Source of the DNA: a virus
Reading direction: 5' to 3' (one strand)
IMG/VR virus record: IMGVR_UViG_3300033144_003003
Coordinates: 1-26,269 of that record
DNA: 26,269 bases
Shown one piece after another: positions 13,343-20,653 of the stretch. The notes beneath the pieces were generated by a model. The model searched no databases. It was not told the origin of the DNA and was given only the letters and a program-made list of their open reading frames with translations. The position numbers were made by a program, and so were the translations under genes. How positions within the stretch are numbered: the stretch's first letter is position 1; each line of letters opens with the position of its first letter.

Positions 13343-15163
13343 TTAGCTAGCTTCGCAGAAAGGCGCTCCGCGTTCGCTCAGATGGAATACCACCATGAAC
13401 CCACGGATCTCGCCCTTTGCTTCAAATTTGAATTGAAACCGCTCCCCGCGCATACGGTCGTTGAAGAAGAGCGGCCGGTTGCCAGTCCGATCGCTCGTTG
13501 ACTGAAATTTCTCAACGCCATTGGCGAAAGCAGTTACCTTCACCAATCCGGTGGCGTCTATCCAAATTGATCTTAACTGCTTTGTCTCATTAACGCTGTT
13601 GAACGAATATTCGGGACTTGTCCAGCTGAACTCCAAATCAGCGCCGGCATCTGTCACTTCTGTTTCCCCCGAAGCCTTGCGCAGCAGCAGCCGATCGTTG
13701 TCCTTGTCATATGCGGCAAGATCCGCGTCGAACGAACGCTTGTAGATGACCCGCTCCTTTCTGAAATCGATGCAGATCGCAAAGCCATCATAAAAGAGGA
13801 AGTAGACATCGTTGGCGACCTCGGCAAACTTCGCACCTTTCGGAAAACTGAAGGTGCCCTCGGTTAGCACCTGCAGGATCTCGGCCTGGAAGTCGGGAAC
13901 GAACCCATACCGGCAAAGACCGTCATTGCTCATCCACACCGGCGCGTTCTGCAGATAGCTGATCGTCCGGTAATTGGGGCATCCCTGCACGTTGGGCAGC
14001 TGCCGATTGACGATGTCGGTAATGCCCAGGCCGGTAACCTTGTTGGTGTTGTTGCTGGTGAAGACCAAAATTCCGTCTTTCTGTCGCGCGATTCCGGTGA
14101 CTTCATCGCGGAACTCAAGAAAGTCCAGAAAGCTCCAGCTATGCGGGCTGCTCTGTTTGCTCAGGTACACCCTGTCGCCCACAGCCAAATAGAACCGCTC
14201 GTCAACCTCCGTCAGAAACTTGCCGCCCACTCGCGTGAACGAACCGTCCTCATTGGATTTGAAGATGGGAGGATACGCCAGATGGCTGAGATTGATCTGA
14301 CGCGCCGTCAAGATCTCTTCATCGCCGCGCGTATCAACATAGGATGTTGTGCCGACATCGATTGTATCTACAAAGAACAGCGCACCGCCGTCAGCGATCG
14401 AACGGAAAATATTAATCTTGGTGACTGCGCTCTCAACGGGCGTCGGGAAATCCGTAAGTACAATCTCCTGAAACCCGCTCACCGTGATCGTCAACAGCGT
14501 GACATCCTTCCAGAGGCGCCCGTTATCAGCGCCTGGAAACTGATCGGGCCGAACCGGCTGTCGACGCTCCGTCTGGGGGGTGCCGGCAAAGCTCTGTATG
14601 CACTCCCATGTCTTGCCGATGTAGTTGACCCGATCGCCGGCCGTGTATCCGTATCGCTTCCGATGGACATAGTGCGTGGTGTTGAACCCATCAACATCAC
14701 CCTGAGTCAATACAGTAGCGACAATACGTGTATTGACTACAGAGAAGAGCGGCACGCTCTCTTGGATGAAGGGAGCGGACTCCCAGCCTTCAGGCGTCTC
14801 AAACGTGATCAAATACTTGTAGATCCCAGTGAACCGATCGCCAAACACATTCGGCTTGACGGAAGGCTTGAGGTTGGGCGGGGTCAACCCGAAGTAACCC
14901 AACGTACTGGTCAGCTCGCCGGTATCGTTATTTGAGCTGTAGAACTCTTCGCCAAACTTAACCACAGACAGCGTGCCGGTGGTGTTCTGATTATCCAGCT
15001 CCTCGACCGAATCGCTGGTCCGGACTGACGCACGAAAAGAGCGCAAGGATCCGTCAACGATGTCCGCATCAAGAGTGTCTGTTGCGAACTGCGACTTAAG
15101 CAGATGCGGTCGGATCCGATTAACTTCACCGCCGTTGAAAGTTTGAACGCCAAATTGTGCCAT
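13343..15163 (-). CDS. Tail nozzle/tubular protein with carbohydrate-binding-like insertion (606 aa)
   Basis: ATG at 15163 follows the preceding TAA with no gap (TAAATG), so translation is probably coupled; the ribosome-binding site is weak. The N-terminus (MAQFGVQTFNGGEVNRI) and repeated beta-strand blocks are typical of podoviral nozzle proteins of the T7 gp12 or P22 gp10 type, which fold largely as a beta-propeller. Examples are FLTEVDERFYLAVGDRVYLS, SPHSWSFLDFLEFRDEVTG and DGILVFTSNNTNKVTGLG. Residues about 172-221 (YGYTAGDRVNYIGKTWECIQ, ending GRLWKDV) look like a CBM5/12-type carbohydrate-binding module inserted between two strands. The protein would form the distal tail tube that contacts the cell and gates DNA release. 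The internal protein genes start directly downstream. Confidence 0.75.
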   Translation of the reverse strand: MAQFGVQTFNGGEVNRIRPHLLKSQFATDTLDADIVDGSLRSFRASVRTSDSVEELDNQNTTGTLSVVKFGEEFYSSNNDTGELTSTLGYFGLTPPNLKPSVKPNVFGDRFTGIYKYLITFETPEGWESAPFIQESVPLFSVVNTRIVATVLTQGDVDGFNTTHYVHRKRYGYTAGDRVNYIGKTWECIQSFAGTPQTERRQPVRPDQFPGADNGRLWKDVTLLTITVSGFQEIVLTDFPTPVESAVTKINIFRSIADGGALFFVDTIDVGTTSYVDTRGDEEILTARQINLSHLAYPPIFKSNEDGSFTRVGGKFLTEVDERFYLAVGDRVYLSKQSSPHSWSFLDFLEFRDEVTGIARQKDGILVFTSNNTNKVTGLGITDIVNRQLPNVQGCPNYRTISYLQNAPVWMSNDGLCRYGFVPDFQAEILQVLTEGTFSFPKGAKFAEVANDVYFLFYDGFAICIDFRKERVIYKRSFDADLAAYDKDNDRLLLRKASGETEVTDAGADLEFSWTSPEYSFNSVNETKQLRSIWIDATGLVKVTAFANGVEKFQSTSDRTGNRPLFFNDRMRGERFQFKFEAKGEIRGFMVVFHLSERGAPFCEAS

Positions 15164-15988
15164 TTATGCAGTCGGCCTGAATACTGTGAATGTTACTTCT
15201 GTGGATGCTGGGATGTTTGCGTCGAACGTGTATGTAATTTCATCAGTATCGGTGATCTCGGCTGTCAGCAGAGCTTCGGTTGTCGTGCCCGTGCGAACTG
15301 TGGCCTGAAGTCGGTCCGTAACTAAAACACCTGGAGCGCCGCTGATCGCTTCGATTTCAGTGGCGGCGCCACCGCCAAGAATGTGTACATCAGATGCGAT
15401 GACGAAATGCGAGGGCGGCGTGCCGACTCCATCCATGTCAAGCTGCGTCTTGCCGACTGATGCGGTATCCAGCTTGTCTTTGGTGATAGTGCCGGCCGCG
15501 ATCTTTGGACCTGTCACCGCAAAGCCGGCGAGCTGGCCTGTATCGACAGACAGCAGCGCCAACTTGGCGGTGGTTACCGCCAAGTCGTTAATCTTTGCCG
15601 TGATGACGGCATCATCACGGATTGTAACTGACGAAACAGCTTCTGTTCCTGGCGTCTGATCCAGCTTGCCGGTCGAAACGCCCTCGTCTTTTATCTGCAG
15701 GACACCAAGCAAGAATTGCAGCGTGATGTTATCGGGGATGCCGATCTGATTCATCTCGTTAAGGATGAAGGCAATGGCTGCATCGACATCCGTTGCAGTC
15801 AGGACTGTATCAGCAGCGCCTTTAAGCGCACGAGTCGCCACGCGCAGCGGTATGTGAGACGCATTCAGCTTCTTAGCAGCCCTAGAGTCGCCAGTGGAAG
15901 TCGGCACAACTACAGTAGCATCCGTCCCTTCCAAATCGCGGTGAAGGTACTCCATTGGAATCTTTGTTTTGCGTATGTCTGAAGGCAT
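15164..15988 (-). CDS. Tail fibre-like repeat protein (274 aa)
   Basis: ATG at 15988 has AGGAG six bases upstream, fused to the adaptor stop (TAGGAG). Residues about 100-190 contain a degenerate repeat of the type 'I.DDAVITAKINDLAVTTAKLA', continuing with TGQLAGFAVTGPKIAAGTIT and KDKLDTASVGKTQLD. Short repeats with alternating 'K/Q-L/I' of this kind are common in phage tail-fibre and head-fibre shafts. The N-terminal 60 residues include RDLEGTDATVVVPTSTGDSR and may attach to the tail. The C-terminal region is strand-rich (ATVRTGTTTEALLTAEITD), ending FTVFRPTA. Its place between adaptor and nozzle suggests a fibre bound at the tail-head junction. No enzymatic motif was seen. Confidence 0.65.
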   Translation of the reverse strand: MPSDIRKTKIPMEYLHRDLEGTDATVVVPTSTGDSRAAKKLNASHIPLRVATRALKGAADTVLTATDVDAAIAFILNEMNQIGIPDNITLQFLLGVLQIKDEGVSTGKLDQTPGTEAVSSVTIRDDAVITAKINDLAVTTAKLALLSVDTGQLAGFAVTGPKIAAGTITKDKLDTASVGKTQLDMDGVGTPPSHFVIASDVHILGGGAATEIEAISGAPGVLVTDRLQATVRTGTTTEALLTAEITDTDEITYTFDANIPASTEVTFTVFRPTA

Positions 15989-15997
15989 TATGATCTC

Positions 15998-17725
15998 CTA
16001 AAAAAAGTATGTCCTGTTGCCTGTGTGATGTTGGTTCCAGCCCTTGAGCCGCCGCGCTGATTCGCGATTACGACGGGCAATGAATTTGGCGAGGTGCCTC
16101 TGGCTTTTGAGCAGACTTGCTTCGTCGCCGGCCTTTTCAAAGGCGCGGAACAGCGCGTAGTCGATGATCGCGCGCCACTCAACTATTTCGATCAGATCAG
16201 CGCGGGGGCAGCGAACGTACCAAACCTTTGCCTGCTCTTCCGCTTCGTAGATCGCGGCGAAGCAGCCACGGTCATCAGCAAACGTATAGAGATCATCTTC
16301 GCCGATCAGATCGGCCAAGCAGCCCTCTTCTTGATCAAACTCGACACCGTCCCAATACGCAACAACCCCCACTTCAGGGTTGGAGGATAGAATCGCGTAA
16401 CTGAATGGCGGGACACCCACCGTTTCGGTAAAATGATAAAGCGTATCACGGTGGGCTGCTGAACGGTTGTACCGTGGCACAGAATTGCTGGGGTAGTCAT
16501 CGGGGGAATTAATGCCCTCCACAACGGTGTCATTCGCTATATCATAGCGACTCGTGAAGATCACCGGCGAGTCAGCGGGGCCAAACCATACATAGTCCTT
16601 ATCGCCCGCCAACCAGGTATTAGTCCCGCCGGTCAGACCGGTCGTTGCCGTGATCTGAGTTCCCAAGGCGTCATTAGCCGTATCGACCGCGTACAAAGAC
16701 TCAACACCCAATACCAAGACGTTCGCATAAAGCACATCATCGACCCACACTGCGCCATACGTGTCATTGGTCGTGATCTGCGTTGCGCCAGAAGAGGGAA
16801 GGCGATACAATCCATTAGACCCTGTCGCCAAGTGCATATCTTCCCCGCCCTTGTCCTCGTAAGCCCATTGGTCAAACCCGCCCCCAGATAGAATTGTTGT
16901 TTCGGCAAAGCTCGTATGGGCGGTACGCATTATGTCGTTACTCGCCCCCTCCCACCAGATCCTAAAAGGGGTACACGGCGATAGATTACGGATAAAGGTG
17001 TTTGAGGAGCTTCCGTAGATAGAGGCGGTCTGGCCAAAACCATCGGCGCGATACAAATCAACAGAGCCGTTTGCTATGTATATCGCTCCACCAAGAGAGC
17101 CAGTATTATGGCGAAAGGGGATCACGGAAAAATCAGTCGCCCCCGTGACTCCATGCGTCCAGCTATCCACCAAAACAGGCTCAAGTCCATCAATATTGTA
17201 GCGACGTAAAACCGTCTCGCTTAGAACCCACAGCAACCCGTCCTGTACGCGCATTCTTTTTAATGAGTCATTTTCCAAATACACAACGGTGTGAATATTA
17301 ATTGGCAGTACCTCGGTTGGCGCTGCTTCAATACTGGGAGACGGTTTTGGATAGAAGCGAAGCCGGCGCGGCCCGTCGAGATCCATGTAGTAATAGCTGG
17401 GATTCGGGCCTTCCGTCTGCCGGTAGCTGCTGCCGAACATCGACGCCAGTGTTCGTGAATCGATCGGGTCGACAATCAGCCCCTCCTTGTTCTCGACGCG
17501 AAGAACGTCCAGCAGGTCGTTGGGGAGATCGTAGACCTCTTGATTCTCCTTGCTGACAATCGGGAACTCGGCGCGCAGCTCGCCGGTCTGTCGAGCAAAC
17601 TCCAGCTGCCCCTCGTTGAGATAATCGCGTAACTCATCGACGGTCCAGTAGTTGCCTTCGCAGTCCTGTAACGTGCGCTGTACGCGCGGGACAAGATCAT
17701 CAAATATGATTGTGTCTTCAGGCAT
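15998..17725 (-). CDS. Head-tail adaptor protein with large beta-propeller-like insertion (575 aa)
   Basis: ATG at 17725 overlaps the preceding stop by eight bases (ATGCCTGA), with AGGAAG upstream. Residues 1-135 look like a podoviral head-tail adaptor: EDTIIFDDLVPRVQRTLQDC, WTVDELRDYLNEGQLEFARQ, DLPNDLLDVLRVE, RRLRFYPKPSPS. Residues about 500-575 look like its C-terminal half: VWYVRCPRADLIEIVEWRAI, IDYALFRAFEKAGDEASLLK, then a basic tail. Such proteins are usually about 200 residues and bind under the portal ring. Between the halves lie about 360 residues of strand-rich sequence with repeated propeller-like motifs (DGLLWVLSETVLRRYN, SNGLYRLPSSGATQIT, WVDDVLYANVLVLGVESLY, DDLYTFADDRG). The insertion point is where one strand should run into the next, so the core can still fold. 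The insert could be displayed outward around the neck. Confidence 0.75.
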   Translation of the reverse strand: MPEDTIIFDDLVPRVQRTLQDCEGNYWTVDELRDYLNEGQLEFARQTGELRAEFPIVSKENQEVYDLPNDLLDVLRVENKEGLIVDPIDSRTLASMFGSSYRQTEGPNPSYYYMDLDGPRRLRFYPKPSPSIEAAPTEVLPINIHTVVYLENDSLKRMRVQDGLLWVLSETVLRRYNIDGLEPVLVDSWTHGVTGATDFSVIPFRHNTGSLGGAIYIANGSVDLYRADGFGQTASIYGSSSNTFIRNLSPCTPFRIWWEGASNDIMRTAHTSFAETTILSGGGFDQWAYEDKGGEDMHLATGSNGLYRLPSSGATQITTNDTYGAVWVDDVLYANVLVLGVESLYAVDTANDALGTQITATTGLTGGTNTWLAGDKDYVWFGPADSPVIFTSRYDIANDTVVEGINSPDDYPSNSVPRYNRSAAHRDTLYHFTETVGVPPFSYAILSSNPEVGVVAYWDGVEFDQEEGCLADLIGEDDLYTFADDRGCFAAIYEAEEQAKVWYVRCPRADLIEIVEWRAIIDYALFRAFEKAGDEASLLKSQRHLAKFIARRNRESARRLKGWNQHHTGNRTYFF

Positions 17726-17930
17726 CTTGTTTCTTCCTGGCTTTTTTCAGCTGGGCGTCGAGCGTAGCAGCAGCAGCCGACACCGACTTCTTCTTGGTCT
17801 TGCGCTTATTGACAGGGGGTGGCGCCGGCGCTGCAGCCGCCATCTCTGCGGCAAGCTCACGAGCAGCTGCTATCTCCTGTCGACGCCGGCGCACATACGC
17901 TTTGCGACGGCGTTTCCGTGGAGCGAGCAT
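17718..17930 (-). CDS. Small Arg/Lys-rich basic protein (70 aa)
   Basis: ATG at 17930 overlaps the preceding stop by one base (TAATG), so translation depends on the 42-residue gene before it. The sequence starts APRKRRRKAYVRRRRQE, continues with an Ala-rich helix (IAAARELAAEMAAAAPAPPP) and ends in a second basic block (NKRKTKKKSVSAAAATLDAQLKKARKKQDA spans residues 41-70). The very high positive charge around an Ala/Pro hinge resembles linker-histone-like or nucleoid-associated tails. It may bind packaged DNA inside the capsid or attach to the inner shell. It is unlike any standard head-tail connector. No enzymatic motif is present. Confidence 0.68.
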   Translation of the reverse strand: MLAPRKRRRKAYVRRRRQEIAAARELAAEMAAAAPAPPPVNKRKTKKKSVSAAAATLDAQLKKARKKQDA

Positions 17931-18058
17931 TACTTCTTGGCCTTCTTCTTGGCCGGCTTCTTCCTGGCAGCAGGTTTCTTCTTGGCCGGCGCTTTTGGTG
18001 CAGCGACAGGCTCTGGGTTCTCAGCCTGCCGACGAATCTTTCGTCTGCGGTGACTCAT
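17930..18058 (-). CDS. Histone H1-like Lys/Ala/Pro-rich peptide (42 aa)
   Basis: This short ORF has a strong AGGAGG site seven bases before its ATG at 18058. It starts MSHRRRKIRRQAENPEPVAA and continues with repeats of the PAKKK / AARKKPAKK type to the stop at 17930. The Lys-Pro-Ala repeats match the C-terminal tails of bacterial H1-like DNA-binding proteins (HctB/AlgP type). TAATG coupling to the 70-residue basic gene suggests the two are made together. It lies between head decoration and adaptor genes, so it is likely a virion DNA-condensing or capsid-lumen component. It is below common length cut-offs and is easily missed by gene callers. Confidence 0.66.
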   Translation of the reverse strand: MSHRRRKIRRQAENPEPVAAPKAPAKKKPAARKKPAKKKAKK

Positions 18059-18089
18059 AAATGGTCCTCCTGAGTAAAATGTTGGTGGA

Positions 18090-18123
18090 GCGCCTTTTGG
18101 GGTGGGAGTACCACAAAAGACGC
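18090..18123. other. Imperfect hairpin in the gap between decoration and basic-peptide genes
   Basis: Arms CGCCTTTTG (18091-18099, after a G at 18090) and CAAAAGACGC face each other with a three-base bulge and a short loop. The T-tract (18131-18136) lies on the side that would serve plus-strand transcription, not the minus-strand operon. It is therefore not a classic terminator for these genes; it could be an RNA processing or attenuation element. The 78-base gap is one of the longer ones in the structural cassette. Confidence 0.3.
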
Positions 18124-18136
18124 CCCGCCAAATTTT

Positions 18137-18571
18137 TTACGGGTTCAGAATCGCTGAATCGATTCGGATCAACTCCGGAACGATGACGATCTTACCGCCG
18201 TCCATAGTACCGACGGTGATGATGTCGATCGTCAGAGCTGCCGACTTGGCATAGCCAGCAACGCCTTCAACAGCGGCGGCATCGCCAAACCGCAGATCAA
18301 TGACATCGCCAGCGGCGAGGTCAGCAATCGGCAGCACGCCGGTCAGTTCGTCACCGCCTGACATCACGAACCGGAGGGATGTCCCACCGGTCACCGAATC
18401 CTCAACGATGACAGATCCACCAACCAACGCCCACCCTTCGGGAACGTCGATAGCTGGATGCGTGGAGGCGGTATGATACCCTTCGGCAACGATATCGATC
18501 ACATACGCATCAGCATGGTACGGAGTCGTGTGGCGATTTTGTGTGCTCGCCTGACTTGTAACAGTAGCCAT
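18137..18571 (-). CDS. Putative head decoration protein (144 aa)
   Basis: ATG at 18571 has an AAAGGA site upstream, and the gene follows the capsid gene after 31 bases. The protein is strand-rich with no long helix. It starts MATVTSQASTQNRHTTPYHA, then has HPAIDVPEGWALVGGSVIVE, SLRFVMSGGDELTGVLPIAD and AAGDVIDLRFGDAAAVEG. It ends with IITVGTMDGGKIVIVPELIR. A single beta-sandwich of 130-150 residues encoded next to the capsid gene is the usual pattern for capsid cement or decoration proteins that stabilise the expanded head. This is inferred from size, composition and position; no named family is recognised. Confidence 0.6.
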   Translation of the reverse strand: MATVTSQASTQNRHTTPYHADAYVIDIVAEGYHTASTHPAIDVPEGWALVGGSVIVEDSVTGGTSLRFVMSGGDELTGVLPIADLAAGDVIDLRFGDAAAVEGVAGYAKSAALTIDIITVGTMDGGKIVIVPELIRIDSAILNP

Positions 18572-18602
18572 AATGCTTTTTCCTTTACGTTATGCTTCCA
18601 AC

Positions 18603-19679
18603 TTAGTTGGAGGCGGTGATCACCTGTGCCACACCCATGTCGACGCCGTTAAACGTGACCTTGATCTGACCGCGAATCTCGCAACCATTGCTGGACAGAA
18701 TCCGGCCGTGGTCGAGAACTTCTTCCGTCATCTCGGTAGTCTGCGCCCATGCGAGCACGGAGGCGTCACCGCCAACCAACAGATTACGAGCCAGCGTGTC
18801 AGAACCGTCAGCGAACTCGAAAACGCGCTCACTTGACTTCACGATCACGTTGTCCCAGACACCCAAGGCGCCTTTCGCGATCATGTCCTCGGCGCCAAGG
18901 CCGGCTTCGATGATCGAAAGGGCGTGATCCTTCCAGTCCTGATTGAAACGCAGATCGCGCGCTGCCTTCAGACTCACGAAGAGAATGAAGAACTCGGAGT
19001 TGCTCGGACCGACGCGGATGGGCTGCATCTTGTACAGACCGGAGGTCCGTGCCATGATGACTGAATCCTCAATGAGCTGCGGCGACATGATGTCGGTCGT
19101 AGCCATCGCAGCGGCCAGTGCAGTCTCATCAGAGTTAGCGGCCGTGACTTCGGCAGAGCTGTTACTACCGACTGCACGAATGCAGCGGCCGACGCCATTG
19201 ACAGCATCCGTGGTGAGCGGGGTCGCCTTGTACGTCGCGGTGATCCCGCCCAGCGCATCGAAGATAACATCTTCGTTGTACTGCGCGAAAGCGCGGGTGA
19301 TCTGGCGTGTATGTTCCTGCCGATAGTTAACCAGCGAACGCTGATCAGTCATCTTACCGCGCTTGCGCAACGGGAAATTGACTTCATCGACGGTGATCTG
19401 AAGAGGGAACTCCGCGATCTTGCCTTCGTTACCCAGAATCTCGACATCCTGACCGATAAGAGCATCGGCAGTCAGAAGAGCCTGCGGAATGAAGGTATAG
19501 ATTTTGGTGTCGCCAGCATCAGCCTGCAGTTCGGTATCGACAACGATGCTCGCACCGGACCCTTTCGCTCCCATCATGCCACGAAGGCTGAAGAGACGCA
19601 GATGCTCCTGAAAGACACTGCGTGAATTGGCTATCGGATTGAGTACGTCACCGGTTTCCCGTGTGAACTCTTGACCCAT
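18603..19679 (-). CDS. Major capsid protein, N4 gp56/DUF4043-like HK97 fold (358 aa)
   Basis: ATG at 19679 has GGAG seven bases upstream. Recognisable family features include the N-terminal block LFSLRGMMGAKGSGASIVVD, then AGDTKIYTFIPQAL, the GNEGKIAEFPLQITVDEV strand followed by basic FPLRKRGKMTDQRS, the NEDVIFDALGGI helix end, and the late DNVIVKSSERVFEF and FNGVDMGVAQVI strands. The order 'activation by expansion loop, spine helix, P-domain strands' matches HK97-fold capsids of the DUF4043/N4-gp56-like group, which are typically 330-400 residues. It assembles the shell around the scaffold encoded immediately upstream. There is no N-terminal protease or delta domain. No frameshift or second capsid form was evident. 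Confidence 0.85.
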   Translation of the reverse strand: MGQEFTRETGDVLNPIANSRSVFQEHLRLFSLRGMMGAKGSGASIVVDTELQADAGDTKIYTFIPQALLTADALIGQDVEILGNEGKIAEFPLQITVDEVNFPLRKRGKMTDQRSLVNYRQEHTRQITRAFAQYNEDVIFDALGGITATYKATPLTTDAVNGVGRCIRAVGSNSSAEVTAANSDETALAAAMATTDIMSPQLIEDSVIMARTSGLYKMQPIRVGPSNSEFFILFVSLKAARDLRFNQDWKDHALSIIEAGLGAEDMIAKGALGVWDNVIVKSSERVFEFADGSDTLARNLLVGGDASVLAWAQTTEMTEEVLDHGRILSSNGCEIRGQIKVTFNGVDMGVAQVITASN

Positions 19680-19708
19680 TGGTCTACTCCATTATGTTGT
19701 GCGCTCCC

Positions 19709-20572
19709 CTATTGATTCCAATCGGGGATAACGCTTTGTAACACTTGATTAGGAGTCGGGATCGTCTTGTCAGTTGGTGCCCTTCGGCCCCCCTGACTGT
19801 TCACTCCCGACAGCGTGCGTGGGCGCGCTCTCGTTCGTGACGATCCCTTCTCCCCTTTTAGCTCGGCGAGAACTTCCTCTCTGATCCTCTCACGAAGACC
19901 ATCGGGGTTGTCCCTGAATTCAGACTGTTCCTTCAGTTTTAAGCCGATCTCATAAGCCTCGGCCGCTGACTTGCCGTTCTCTCGCCACTCGGCAGCGAGC
20001 TGCCCATTGGTTTTGAACTCCGGAACCACGAAATCATTGATCACCTCGTCGTAATCGCTGTGCTGCTCTCGCAACTCAACCTCTTGACGCGCGAGGTTTT
20101 CGGTCTGCACCGCAGTTACCTGCGACTGAACCGTTGACATGGCTCGTGTTATTGCTGCTTCAGTGCGTTGCTGGATTAGTTCCGCGACATAGGTCGTTGC
20201 CTCTTCAGGGTCTTCTTCCCACTTCTCGGAGAACTCGCGCTTCCAATCATCCGGTATGCCGGCGTCTGGTTCGCCTGTCGGCGCAGTTGCCTGCGTTTCC
20301 AGTGCCAGTAGCCGTTGTTCCAGTGCCTTGTTGCGCTCGCGCTCCTCATTGAGTCGAGTACGTGTGTCGTTGAACCGCTTCTTGTAGTCATGGGCGTCAT
20401 CGCCTTCGCCGGAATCCTCATCTGAGGGCGGCTCCTGCGTTGTCCTTGACTGCTCATCAGTTGCGACAGCCGATTCGTCTTCAACCGTTTCGGGTTCGGC
20501 AGACGGCGTACCATTCTGCGCGAGCGAGTCGATAAAGTTGTCGATTTCCTCTTCCTGTTCTGACAATGCCAT
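19709..20572 (-). CDS. Scaffolding protein (287 aa)
   Basis: The start is ATG 20572, with AAAGG about nine bases upstream. The first 60 residues are acidic and disordered (EQEEEIDNFIDSLAQNG, SDEDSGEGDDAHDYK). A coiled coil follows at about 65-100 (RTRLNEERERNKALEQRLLAL), then helical acidic regions (WEEDPEEATTYVAELIQQRT). It ends with a basic/Gly-rich C-terminus (SRTRARPRTLSGVNSQGGRR) that could bind the inner capsid surface electrostatically. The acidic N-terminus, coiled coil and basic C-terminus, with a location between portal and major capsid genes, are diagnostic of podoviral internal scaffolds, which leave the procapsid before packaging. No protease signature is present. Confidence 0.83.
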   Translation of the reverse strand: MALSEQEEEIDNFIDSLAQNGTPSAEPETVEDESAVATDEQSRTTQEPPSDEDSGEGDDAHDYKKRFNDTRTRLNEERERNKALEQRLLALETQATAPTGEPDAGIPDDWKREFSEKWEEDPEEATTYVAELIQQRTEAAITRAMSTVQSQVTAVQTENLARQEVELREQHSDYDEVINDFVVPEFKTNGQLAAEWRENGKSAAEAYEIGLKLKEQSEFRDNPDGLRERIREEVLAELKGEKGSSRTRARPRTLSGVNSQGGRRAPTDKTIPTPNQVLQSVIPDWNQ

Positions 20573-20653
20573 GTTGCATCACCTTTCTGTTGTAGGCCGT
20601 TCCGTATCGGGAATCCGTTATGGGCCGATGTGGTTACGGGAGTCCACGGGTTG

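Noticed and set aside
18090-18136. Intrinsic terminator for the head genes
   Set aside because: The T-tract is on the wrong side for minus-strand transcription; kept only as an imperfect hairpin.
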